Made by a program: the position numbers and the translations under genes. The notes beneath the pieces were generated by a model. That model saw nothing but the letters and a program-made list of their open reading frames with translations, searched no databases and had not been told where the DNA came from. A DNA stretch of 64,000 nt from Termitomyces sp. T153 (Eukaryota; Basidiomycota; Agaricomycetes; Agaricales; Lyophyllaceae): positions 1,148,684 to 1,212,683 of the forward strand of contig JACKQL020000012.1 in the NCBI GenBank assembly GCA_018296165.2, read 5' to 3'. This document shows, one piece after another, positions 1-10,433 of this stretch. Position 1 is the first letter of the stretch, and every line of letters begins with the position of its first letter.

Positions 1-2556
1 TTTCTCCCACAGCTGCTGCTGAAATGGCAGGGGTTGTCCATGTTATCCCTTCTTGCTGTGTCAGGTTTGCAATAACCCAATTCCACTCCTGTAGCATATT
101 TGGGTCATATACCCATTCAAGGGTCAGTTTTGGGATTGGTCTGTCCCAAATCCTTCATTTCCTTGCTGGTGAAGGATCAATCCAATCCTTCTTGCCCCAC
201 TGCTGCATTACCTCCATTCTTGGAGGTCCTTGTACAGCCAATTTTGACACCCTGGAGCATACTCTCTCCCTCTCTTGAAGAGTACTCCTCTGATACTTTT
301 CTTCCAAGACCAACAGCAATGGATGATCACTGGGCAGACTATTTGTTACCCAGACCTCATCCTCATCTACTGCTTCCTCCATAGTGGGCTGTCTCAGTCC
401 ACCAGAGAGTCAGGGCCACTTGTCACACTGCTTTTCTACAGTATGGAAGTGCCATTCTCAGCCATTCACATCCTCCAGCTCCAGTTTATGAGCTGGGGTT
501 GCTACTCCATTGATGACTACTTGGTCATTCTGAAAGTCTAGGAGGACATTGTGTGCACTCATAAATGGCATTCCTACAATCATGTCATAGCAGTTGAAGT
601 TTGCAATGTCCATATAGACATTACAGAACTCACTAGGGACCTTCATAGTCACTCTGGCCTCATAGTTCATGATGGAAGAGCTGCAGGATGATTGGTGTGG
701 CCAATGGTGCCACATGCATCCTGGCCACATGGGTGAATGACAGCATCATTCTAGAGATTGTACTCTCTGAATCCCACAGTGTCCATGCCTGGTGGCCATT
801 AACATCTACCCAAGTGATAAGACATTCTTTGTCTTGTGCTGGCAGCACTGGCCAGTCTATGGCATCCTTAGCCACTATAATCCAAATCTTGCACATGCAA
901 ACCTTGTTACTAGGTTCTTGTGCCCTATGCTTGGCTGCAGTGACTTCAGTGAGGGCAAATAGTTCCTCACTCTCACTACTCCAAGTATAGTAATTGTTGT
1001 TGTATGTTTCCAATTTGACATACTCCTCCTCATCTTCTTGAGTCCCTTTGGATTCAGCCACTTATTTGTTATTGACACATTCAGCATCCTCATCCTGCTC
1101 ATCATTGGCATCTTCTATATCCAATTGAGCAGCAGTGTGTGCTGCTCATACAAACATGTGAGGAGCTGGCTTAGCTGGCTCCCTGCACTCTTAGGCAAAG
1201 TGACCAACCTTTCTACACTTTAACAGATTGTGGATTGTCTGGCATCTTTGCCTGGTTGGCCTGATTGTTATGGCCAACATGTTCTTCCCTGCAGCAAGAT
1301 GTTCTCTTGCCACCTGCACTGCTTCTGCAGATCAGGAAGGGCCTGGGCCCACACTGACCCACAGAGGCATGGGCCTTAAGACCATGTGTGCAGCAGGTCT
1401 CCTCACCAATCTAGATGGTTGTGGGCAAGCAGGATGTCCTGCCAACTCAGTCTGCTTAGCCAAGGCAGTCTATTCTTGTATGCTTTCATCTCTGAGACAA
1501 ACTCCTCAACAGTGTTCACTTTGGGAGCAAGTTTGCCATTGCATATCAGCACAACAAGCATGTCAGAGGGTATACTCTCCAAAAACAGCTCACAAATTGT
1601 GAATTTGTTGGGGAATATGACCATGTTTTGAGCATGGTCAAGCAAGGCATTGTGAAAGCCTTGCACTCCCTCTTGAACCACATACACTGCATTACAGAAC
1701 ATGTTGTGGGCATTCTGCATAATCAAGAGTTGTACAAATTAATTGTACAGTCCAAGGATTACATCCTTGAACCTCCAGTGGGACTGTGCCTTATTGACAT
1801 GAATAACATGTTGTAGATATCATTTCAGTGTGCCCAGTGCTAGAAAGTCCATAAGTGTTAAGACTTTCTCATGTTCATGCTCATCTCCACCATATTGGGC
1901 TACTGTGTAAAATATGCAGATACTCATTAGCCAGTCTTCCAGTTCACTGAACTTGGCAGACCTGGCATAGGGAGTGATCATCTTCAACAAGTCACTCCTC
2001 CCAGTCTTGAGTCCCTCTGGAATTGCCAGGCAGACTGCAAGCAACTGCTTACTGCTCTTAAACAATTGTGCATCATCTGGCAGTGATACTTGTGGACCTT
2101 CTTCACTCTTAGAGGGGCAAACCACCCATGGTGTTGCAGTGGCATTGAGAACTGCCACAGCTGTCTATCAGGGAGGACTGTAGTCTTCCTCCTCCTAGCC
2201 CTACAACCTACATTGTCTCCATCACCCACTGGACCATTATTATCTGTTCTGTCTGGGTCTAGAAGGCCCCCTCCTGGGAGCCATTACAGGTTTCACAGCT
2301 TACAGTCAACACCTCATAAGTCAAAACCAGTTGTGATTCTGTCTACGAAGTATGAAGTAACGTGCTGCCTTACATAAGTAAAGTAGGTATCCAAAGATAA
2401 GGACTTTGGATAATCTGGCAAATAATTAGGGCCTGAAGCCAAGAGATGAGAATACAGGGAAGCTATGACAGGAATGTCATTTCCAAAATGATCATAAATC
2501 TGTTGAAGGTCACATGAGAGTTGAGGAAGTAGAGATTCAGAAAGATGAAAATCCAT
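1..2556 (-). pseudogene. Degenerate Ty3/Gypsy-type Gag-protease remnant
   Basis: Minus-strand retroelement coding relic running off the left window edge. Reading right to left there are Gag-like stretches (about 2229-1403), a CCHC zinc-knuckle relic near 1190-1225 (CRKVGHFA with an in-frame stop and the first Cys lost), then an aspartic protease region (about 1061-458) where the expected D-S/T-G reads WDSES, followed by a flap-like segment containing YDMIVGMPF and VLLDFQNDQVVING. Stops and frameshifts interrupt every domain, so it cannot make a polyprotein. The 2314-2556 reading frame (80 codons) may be the Gag N-terminus or unrelated. No LTR is recognisable between 2556 and the NDUFA1 start at 2838, so the 5' end looks truncated. 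The stretch has almost no CpG. It is not an obvious copy of the larger element at 4973-16747, since the protease regions differ. Confidence 0.75.
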
Positions 2557-2837
2557 GGTTCAATAATGGTCAACTTGGAAGTTGAAGGCAATTGTAACTT
2601 CAACTGTGAAACCTAATTTCCTTTTTTACTGATTCAAGTCATAATGCCTCAGCTTTCCAGGTACTCTTGTATTGTATAGTAGATCTGAATTTACAATTTC
2701 TATAATACATTTGAGTTCGCGTCGTTCAGAACCAACACGCCTCGTTCTGCGGACTTATACGTGACAATATTTCAAACTCAGCAGGCTATCCGTATCTAAT
2801 AAACAAACATAGCTCATCCTAGCCACACCACACCAAT
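2557..2837. other. Transition from repeat to host DNA; NDUFA1 upstream region
   Basis: No gene seen. CpG dinucleotides are absent up to about 2710 and then appear together (gttcgcgtcg near 2714), marking the edge of the repeat. The last 120 bp should hold the NDUFA1 promoter; no TATA-type element was picked out with confidence. Confidence 0.5.
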
Positions 2838-3269
2838 ATGCCGGTCCCCTGGGAAGCGCTCATTCCCTTCGGTTTGTATCTCTACGGCCTCTGAGAAGAT
2901 CAAAATGTGCTAGAATGGGTTTTAGGTCTCCTTACTGCCATGTTCGGAGCCGCCGGAACGCTCCTGAACATCTCTACGCGGGCGCAGAACCAAGGCAAGG
3001 TATGTCGGTCTTCATTTTTTTTCATATACGAGGATTTCTGAGCTATGATTTCCAAGCCCCCACGATACAACATTGATAAATGGGACGAGATGATGATGAA
3101 GCGGGACAAACAGTTGACAGGGCATATACGAGGGCAGTCGGTGTGTGCTGGGACTAATTTCTCGTCATACGATGAACTAAAGACTTTTGCTTTTCCTTAG
3201 GACAGTGTCCTTGCACCCCCTGGTTTTGAGACCAGTAGTGTATGGACTGCAGAGCGCAAAGCTTCTTAG
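2838..3269 (+). CDS. NDUFA1: NADH:ubiquinone oxidoreductase (complex I) MWFE/NDUFA1-like subunit
   Basis: Small accessory subunit of mitochondrial complex I, an inner-membrane protein with one N-terminal membrane segment. Four exons: 2838-2871, 2926-2999, 3057-3140, 3201-3269; all introns GT-AG and 54-60 nt. The product is 86 residues, usual for fungal members. It opens MPVPWEALIPFGLLTAMFG, the family's N-terminal helix, and continues with a hydrophilic part containing WDEMMMKRDKQLTGHIRGQ, close to the conserved W-D-x-x-M-x-x-R-D-x-x-L-T-G-x-x-R-G-Q pattern. Exon 1 encodes only 11 codons plus one base, so ORF callers miss the gene. It converges with the lipoate ligase gene, whose stop lies at 3393. 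Assignment rests on the N-terminus and the RD..LTG..RGQ signature together. Confidence 0.88.
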
Positions 3270-3392
3270 ACAACATAAATGTCAGATTCTTTTCCCTGTG
3301 CCCTGACCACCAAAATCATTTTCAAAGAGAAATCATCGCAGAAATATCGTCAATCAGAAACTCAAGCTCTTGAGCCAATGCTTCCATGTCAT

Positions 3393-4843
3393 CTAAGTGT
3401 ACACAATCTCGCCTATCCATGTGAAGACATCTCGTCGCGGACCTGAGTCTTCCTGCGTGGACCATTTGTCCTTCAAGAACCCATACCGTTGACCCTCGAG
3501 CAATCGGCCTAGTTCCATCACAGCGCCCATGTCCGAGTCATTTAATTTTGAATCGCTAATGTTCAGAGTGCATTGCTTGATGACACCGTGTTTCGAATTA
3601 AATTCGGCCATCTAGAGATGCTCGCCTTCGTTCAATAGAACTCAGCAGAAAAGAGAAAATGACTTACCGCCTTCCCCCAGTCAAAGGTCCGGTGGACTGT
3701 GTACGTAAACTCGGGTGTTTGTCCATATGCCCAGTCCCAACTCTGCGCAAATAATTCAGTTGACGCTCCGATAATATAACACGACTAACAGGCAGCTCCC
3801 CCATTCCTTTCTGGATGTATTCGATGCTCTTGAGGTCATCAGTCTCATTGACCACTTGTGCCTGTTAAGTTCGCCCGAGATTTTTCATCATTATTTAGGA
3901 CCACTATGTTGGTCACGTACCGGTGTGAAGATACCATATTCCTGGCGGAATTCATCCACGACTGCCTCCGTAAACGAGTCGTGTGTGACAATGGTACTGA
4001 ATTGTCGCAAATTGCACACTGGGGAACGTACCGAGGCCACGCCTCTGGTTATCATTGTTTCCTGATTCTGCTAAGCGCGATTTACGAGTTGTGCGGAAAA
4101 TGTCCTTACCTTGTTAGTGCGCAATAAGTCCCCAAGTGTATCCAATTGTGTCGAGATGAGCATGGTCCCATGATGATATGCGCGCTTATTCACGATCTTG
4201 TATGCTGAACCGGAGACGTGCAGGGGTGAAATAAGTATGCCAGAGTAAGAGAGGGTGACAAAAACTTATCTTATCCTTCCCAACACAAATATCATTCCTC
4301 TCGTTGACACGTGCACCTATCCCCAACGAACGAACTGCACGAAGCACAATTTGGGCCGTTACGCGTCTATCGAACAGAGTTCGAGGGAGATGAATCGAAA
4401 AGTTTGTATTGCCGAGGTCCTGGAACCACGCTCGTTGAATTCAAGGACGTGGGTCGCACGAGACAAGCACCCACATGGTAGACCGTACCTCCACCACTAC
4501 GACGTCGAATGAACGGCACTCCTGGACGTTCCCGTAGTGCTCGGAAGTTGATTTCTTTCCATGGATTTTGATTTCGTCCCACAACAATACACGGGTCGTC
4601 TCGATAAATAAGCAACAAGGGTTCTTCCGCAGCTTTATGCCGAAAGAGCCTGATAGAAGTAGGCATCGTAAAGTAAAAAAGCAAACAGAAAAGGAACAAA
4701 ACATACCAATCCTCGAAAGTCAAGTTGAAATAGGGATTAGTCGAGTTCGAAATATAGATCGAGTTTTGGGCGCTCGGAGTAGTGTATTGACATGACTGTA
4801 GGCCGCGTGGTCGCGACGATATGTGTCGCAAGGCTTGCAGCAT
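3393..4843 (-). CDS. AIM22: Lipoate-protein ligase / lipoyltransferase (Aim22/Lip3-like)
   Basis: Mitochondrial BPL/LplA-fold enzyme attaching lipoyl groups to 2-oxoacid dehydrogenase E2 and glycine cleavage H proteins. Eight exons: 4707-4843, 4475-4649, 4270-4419, 4110-4217, 3921-4067, 3790-3861, 3668-3742, 3393-3611; lengths close the frame at 360 residues. Visible family motifs in order: NPYFNLTFEDW, IYRDDPCIVVGRNQNPW, RRRSGGGTVYHD (lipoate pocket), VNERNDI, KVSGSAYK (adenylate-binding Lys loop), YHHGTMLI, KGV-type RGVASVRSPVCNL, then C-terminal DWAYGQTPEF and HRTFDWGKA. The N-terminus has Arg/Ser-rich character fitting a mitochondrial presequence. Six of seven introns are GT-AG; the one between exons 3 and 4 appears to start ATAAGT and end AC (see findings). 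Family recognition is strong; whether it is the ligase or the transferase branch is inferred. Confidence 0.9.
4218..4269 (-). other. Apparent AT-AC intron (52 nt) in the lipoate ligase gene
   Basis: On the minus strand the exon ends VGKDK and the next exon must begin VSGSAYK, a near-invariant LplA motif. The 52 nt between are not a multiple of three, start ATAAGTTTTTG and end CCCCTGCAC. No AG precedes GTCTCC that would keep the motif, while AT...AC borders join the frame exactly. The start resembles the ATAAGT form reported for U2-type AT-AC introns rather than the U12 ATATCC form. A branch-like CTTAC lies inside. Confidence 0.7.
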
Positions 4844-4972
4844 GAGATAGAATGCTTTAGCTAAAAATCAAGTATGCATTATTGATTGTGCGCGATGAAC
4901 AGTCCGTATGCAACGGGATGAGGGTCGCCCTAGATAAGGAAATATATATAAACAACGTTTGAATTTGATTTC
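4844..4972. promoter_or_regulatory. Lipoate ligase upstream region
   Basis: About 130 bp between the lipoate ligase start and the 5' LTR. It must contain the gene's proximal promoter or 5' UTR; the retrotransposon landed roughly 130 bp upstream of the start codon. An AT-rich run (aatatatataa, around 4941) is adjacent to the LTR. No specific factor site recognised. Confidence 0.35.
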
Positions 4973-5186
4973 TGTAGCGCGAGCGTGACATCATCTCCGC
5001 CTAAACCTTACCATTTTCTACCCTATTCGTCACGTACTTAGTCCACTTATATTCCGTACTATTTAAATAGCTGCACCTGCGTCAGATAGATTTCAATTCT
5101 TGCAATCGAGAGGACTTACACCAGTTCTATCGCGAGACTACTACAGTGTGACCGTACTCTGCTGTTTCTGGCAGGCTACCGTTACA
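4973..5186 (+). repeat. 5' LTR, CpG-retaining copy
   Basis: 214 bp, TG...CA ends, matching the two blocks of the 3' LTR at 14540-14628 and 16615-16747. It holds 13 CpGs by my count. The 3' copy has TpG or CpA (or TA) at the matching places. Confidence 0.85.
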
Positions 5187-5510
5187 TACTTTGAACTTCT
5201 AACAGTCCTTACAAAACTTCTCGACTCCTCTACCGTGGGTTCACTCGGTCTGATCAACTGCGAATATCCTAGTGGTGAGTTGTAAAAGTTTTCAATGTCA
5301 ACCAACACAGAATCTAGTCGTTACAACTTCCACCTGAGACCTGCCACCGTGGGCAACATGGGGTCGGCACTCAGAACGGGGGAGTCAATAAACAGTACCT
5401 TCGGGACAGCTCAGGCTCCAGCTCAACGGGGTTGAGCCGCAAGCCTAGGGCCACCAGGCCCTGTCGCTTCTCTGGCAGCAAAAATAGCGTCCTCAGCTCA
5501 GGCAGACGTT
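5187..5510 (+). other. Retrotransposon leader, no open gene
   Basis: 324 bp between the 5' LTR and the first long Gag frame. CpG is still present throughout, unlike the rest of the element. A start at 5358 opens only 25 codons before a stop and could be the original Gag start now out of frame. Confidence 0.4.
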
Positions 5511-7520
5511 TTGGACACCGCCCCAGCGGATTCCTCACTGGCCGACATCTCGGAGGCATCGTTCCAGACAATGTCTGAAGAGACACAGGCAGAAATAAAA
5601 TCAGAAGTATCTACTAGTGGTAGTGAAACTATGAATGGATACAATATAAATAGAAAAATCCCCATTCAGTCATCAGTACAATTAAGCAACCTGCAGGGAA
5701 GGGCAGGAGCAACTTCAGAAGAGGCAAGCCAATGGGCAACAGCTGAAGACACTCATCAAAAGAAACCAGAAGGTTTCATGGCCAAAATGGCGAATGAAAG
5801 GGGCAGTACAGATAAAGACCTGGGCCCAGGACAAGTACCCCTAATGGAGAAGTGCCAGGAGGATTGGCACGTCAGCTTTGATGATGGAATTGAAGCAGAA
5901 TCCTCCACTCACATGGAAGAGGGTAAAGGTCCAGATCCACGCAAGTGGGGGACCACGCAGTTATCAGGAGATGGGCTGGACCTGGAGGTTCAACATCAAA
6001 TTCTTCAGGCTTGTGCAATATGGTGAGAAATGCCTACAGGGACAGGCAAGGGTGACAATCTGCCCTCCAAACCACAAGCAAAGGGGAGGAACCCCAAGAA
6101 GAAAATAGCTTAACCCCCCACAAAGAACTGCAGGAGCACCTGAGGCAACAGCAAAAACTAAAACAGGACATCCGTGAGCTCCCAAAAGCTTCAAAAAGGA
6201 ATGAGAAAGTTAAGAAGCAAAACAAACATGTGCGGTCCAAGCACATCTTGGATGAACTCTGAGATATGATAGGGAAAGTAACCCAAAGGGTGCAAGAGAT
6301 CCCCAGGGCACACCAAGGTAATCAGTCCAGAAAGCTTAGACTGGTGGATCAGGTCAGCAAGGAAAGCATGCTTGGCTGTGCCTTCAATTGTATGAGAAAC
6401 AGAGGTGACTCCAAATTGCTGGGATCATCCTCATCAGAATTATCATATCCATTGGATACCTCAAGTGAAACCAGCACAGAGTGAGGATGGTACATCCCTA
6501 ACATCAGACTACAGCAATAGCAAGGAGAGTACTACAACCGGATTGTCCAACAGAGACAGGAGATGCAAAAGGCATGGCTCTGGAAAGAGGGGCATCAAAT
6601 CCAAAGGTTCCAAGAAAGGGAGAAAGCCACTTAGATCTCTGATTAAGCTGACCCCACCATCTAAGTATAGTGGCAAACCAGACTTGCAGTCTTTTCTACA
6701 GTTCACTGGCATGACCCACTGCACCTCCTATGTAAAGTATGGACTGGTACAGAGGAAGCGCCAGGTGTTGGTGGTATCTGAGTTCCTTATGGGCCAGCCT
6801 TGGATGTTCTACTTGCATGAGGTGTCTTGATGCCTGGAGGACTGGACAATGGAAAGATTTTTCAAGGAACTGTTCAACAACTGCTTTCTCATTAATTATT
6901 GTAATAAACAGAGCAATAACTTGCAACACTTGCATCAGGGAAGGATGACAGTGCACAATTATGTTGGCAAGCTCCAAGAGCTCTTCACCATTGTAGGGTC
7001 CACTAATAGTAAGGAAAAGGTGGTGAAGCTATTCAACAGTTTCTGCCCCTCTATACAACATGAGCTGTATTGCATGGGCCTCAACCCAGAGACCTCTAAG
7101 TGGAAAAGGGTTGTTATGAAGGCTGAGTCTGTTGAGGTGGCTGAGGCTGTTGATGTGGATCAAGATGCCACAGGTGGAGGTAACTGACACAGTTGCCAAG
7201 ATAACCATCATAATGGGGGCCAGAATCTCAGACACAACTAGGTACATAAAGGAAAGGGGTATCCAGGCTGGCTCAAGGGGAAGAAAAGGAGTAAATCCCT
7301 GTCAAGCTATGGCAGAAGGACAAACACCTTGCTGGTGTACTCTGCAAAGCAGGGAACATCCCACCCCAATGACCACTGCAACCCTAGATCTGAGGGGCAT
7401 CAGTCCAAGAAGCTGGAGGAGAAGAAACATCTGGCTAAAGAAGAGGAGGAAGAGTATAGGGCCCAGGACCATTGCTTTGGCTGTGGAGAGGCCAGCCATT
7501 TCTCCAGGAACTGCCCTTGA
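5511..7520 (+). pseudogene. Gag pseudogene of the Gypsy element
   Basis: Fragments of one capsid/nucleocapsid reading frame. 5511-6026 is an acidic, Glu/Ser-rich N-terminal part. 6849-7187 resembles the retrotransposon Gag core (stretches such as VHNYVGKLQELF and FNSFCPSIQHEL). The knuckle at about 7470-7517 is intact: CFGCGEASHFSRNC, a C-x2-C-x4-H-x4-C pattern. In-frame stops near 6027 and 6480 and several frame changes break it. CpG falls off through this part: scattered before about 6760, nearly none after. Confidence 0.7.
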
Positions 7521-8098
7521 AATAAGAATTCTGTGTCATTGGAAGCAGGGAAGCCACCAGGGCTAAGATTGTACAGCATGAACTTGAATTTGTATAAGAT
7601 TGATAGATTGCAGGAAGAGGCCCTGAGCAATACTACAGAGGGACTATCCCTAGGGATGGTGACTTTCCAGAGATGGGATGAGAGCCACTATGCCAAAGGA
7701 GTGATCTACATGGCTACCCAAGACTTTGGCAGAGATATGAACCCATGTTAGGTCAACAACTTGGAGGAGAAGTTGGAATTGGCCCAGATGGAGGAAAGGC
7801 TGTTGAAAGACCCCACTGTCTGGACAATGCACTGGAACAAAGGTTAGAATACTTCCTAGAATGGCTTCAGCCTTACCTAGGGGACCCATCAAATGTCCTG
7901 CAATTTTGAGGAAAGAGATTTTTGTCAATCCAAATTGAGGAAGGGGTTATACATACCTGGGATGATCAGGAGGTAACTATCCCCTGTGAGTACATGGCCA
8001 ACCTTTCTTTCAAGGTTGGCAGCTGGTATGCTCTCAAGCATAGTGTAGCAACAGGAGTTCCACTCACTCAAAGCACTTAGTATCAGCCTACCCTGGCA

Positions 8099-9046
8099 AT
8101 GGACTCATGGGCTTGGAATACCATGAAGATTTGTATGCTGGGGGCTCTGTACCTACCAAATGAAGAATCAGTTTATCCAGTCCCATATTGGAGATTTGAT
8201 GTGCAGCAGGAAGGATCAGGCAACTGGATTGTTATGGATAGGCTAATTCAATTTGTGATCAGAATTGAGGAGGGACACCTTAGGAATTCCCAGTTCAATA
8301 TATACCATTGGTACACTAAACAACTGAGGTGGCTAGAGGATGTGTACAGGTCAACCCTCGACCCAGAACATCCTGATGGAGTAGAGGCATTGGAACTGTA
8401 CAGGCAGCAGGTTGAGAGAGGAACATACCCTGCCCTACAAAGGAACAATGCTGGGGCTAAGAATGTTAGTCATAAGGTACCTAAGCAATTAGTTATATTG
8501 GTCAAACTGGATGGACATCCTGTTTGTGCATTGCTGGACTTTGGGTTGTTGGGTGATTTTGTGTCCATCACCATAGTGAAATAGCTCAAGCTGTCAAAAA
8601 TTGAGCTAAACAGACCAGCACCCATACAACTGGTGGTGCAGGGCTTGAGATCAAGAGTAAACTTTGGTGCTACTGCTCATCTTGAGTACCAGGAGATTGC
8701 CGGGCCATGGTACTTTGATGTGATGAACCTCCAGAGTTATGATGTCATATTAGGCACACTGTGGATATACCAATATAAAGTCACCTTTGGGCTAAACTCC
8801 AATAGGGTTGTGGTGGAAAGTGCAAGTGTGTCTCTGCTAGTCAATGGCATGGGGGTATTAAGGCTAGCATTCCAAGCTGTGAACGCCTACAAAGGTAGCT
8901 TGGAATTAGTGAGAAAAGACCTGCACAATTATGTGGCTCCACTGTGCAAGGAAGCTGGAGACATGCTGCTGCCACCATTGCAGGCAATTAATCATGAGAT
9001 CCCACTGATAGACAAAAATAAGAGTTATCTGTGGAGACCCTCATGA
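8099..9046 (+). pseudogene. Aspartic protease region of the Gypsy pol
   Basis: Two adjacent frames, 8099-8584 and 8633-9046, interrupted by a stop at about 8582. The active-site region reads ALLDFGLLGDFVS where retropepsins have D-S/T-G-A, so the catalytic triad is damaged (S/T to F). Downstream YDVILGTLWIYQYKVTF matches the second conserved strand that follows the flap. Consistent with the protease domain between Gag and RT, and non-functional. Confidence 0.7.
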
Positions 9047-9496
9047 TGCCCAGAGGCCCTAAAACCCCAATGGGATATCAAACAGGCAGCTTATGTTGAG
9101 TCTGGCTGATGGGAAGTGACTATGGTGGGTAATGCTGCCCCCATGATGTTTCTAAAGAAAGCTGGAAAGGCTGGTGAACCACTGAGGTTGAGGATAGTCA
9201 GTGACCTGCAAGCTTAAAACACCAACACTCATAAAAAGTCTTTGCCTGCTCCCAGATATGGAAGGAATCCTGAGGTGGGTGGCTCAAGCAAAGTATCAGT
9301 CCATTATAGATGGCCAAGAAGCATACAAGCAAATTTACATCAAGCCAGAGCATGTTGAGAGGATGGCAATGACAATGCCCAATGGTAATATGGTCAGCCA
9401 TGTAATTCAGCAGGGGGACTGCAACACCCCCTCTACTTACCAAGCACTCATGAACTACTGATTTTCAGTTTATTTGTGTTGCTTTATGAATATATA

Positions 9497-10433
9497 CAGT
9501 GGCTCAAAAAGCTGTCCCAATGTTTTATACTTTCTGAAAGATGACATTGGCATGAAGGATTGGAAGTATTCAATATTCTGGTTAAATCATGGAAAATACT
9601 ATGGCATCATAGCTACAAATTACATTTTAGTTTATGTAATTTAAATCAAAACTGATGGAGTAATGGCCATTTTAAAGATATTCACTCATTGGGACAGTTT
9701 TTTGAGCATCTCTAATTTTGCAGGTTTATCCCTACTTTAGTCAGAAATAAAGAGTAAGTTGCATGCAGGAATATCAACAGAGTCATGTGACCATGTTTGA
9801 TTATATTTGGGAGTGGTCCAAGTTGGATCATGAATGCAGAGCAGTACTGTGAAATTTTGGATGACAGAGCAAAGGAGAGCTTTAAAAAGTTGGAAATGGA
9901 GGAGGGTGCCAATGACCCCAAACATGACTCTAAGAGGGCTAACAAGTGGTTTGAAGACAACAACTTTGATGTCCTCTGGTGGCCAGCCCAATCCCCTGAT
10001 CTTAACCCTATTGAACACCTCTGGAAGTACTTCAAGAAGCAGCTTGGGCAGTATGAAACATCTCCTCATAGTGTGCATGAATTGTGGAAGAGGGTTACAA
10101 AGGACTGGGATGGAATACCAGCAGATGTATGCCAAAGACTGATAGAAAGCATGCCTAGAAGGATTCAAGCAGTTATCAAGGCAAATAGAGAACATACAAA
10201 GTACTAAATACCAAAATTAGAGATGCTCAAAAAACTGTCCCAATGAGTAAATATCTTAAAATGACCATTACTCCATCAGTTTTGATTTTAATTACATAAA
10301 TTAAAATGTAATTTGTAGCTATGATGCCATAGTATTTTCCATGATTTAACCAGAATTTTATATACTTCCAATCCTTCATGCCAATGTCATCTTCAAAAAG
10401 TTTAAAACATTGGGACAGTTTTTTGAGCCACTG
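9497..10433 (+). mobile_element. Tc1/mariner-like element with very long terminal inverted repeats
   Basis: 937 bp inserted in the RT region and flanked by TA (9495-9496 and 10434-10435), the Tc1/mariner target duplication. It starts CAGTGGCTCAAAAA and ends with the complement. The inverted repeats are about 220 bp each (about 9497-9720 and 10212-10433) with few mismatches. Removing the element restores the Gypsy RT reading next to YLDNIVVYS. It carries only the C-terminal third of a transposase. It is nearly CpG-free, so the insertion is old. Confidence 0.9.
9797..10207 (+). pseudogene. Truncated Tc1-like DDE transposase (C-terminal part)
   Basis: About 137 codons ending just before the right inverted repeat. 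WWPAQSPDLNPIEHLWKYFK is the DDE_3 signature around the third catalytic acidic residue (the Glu of NPIEHLW). The motif usually reading D-N-D-P-K-H is ANDPKH here, so the second catalytic Asp seems replaced by Ala. The N-terminal helix-turn-helix part and the first catalytic Asp are missing. The copy could at best be mobilised by a full-length relative. Confidence 0.8.
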
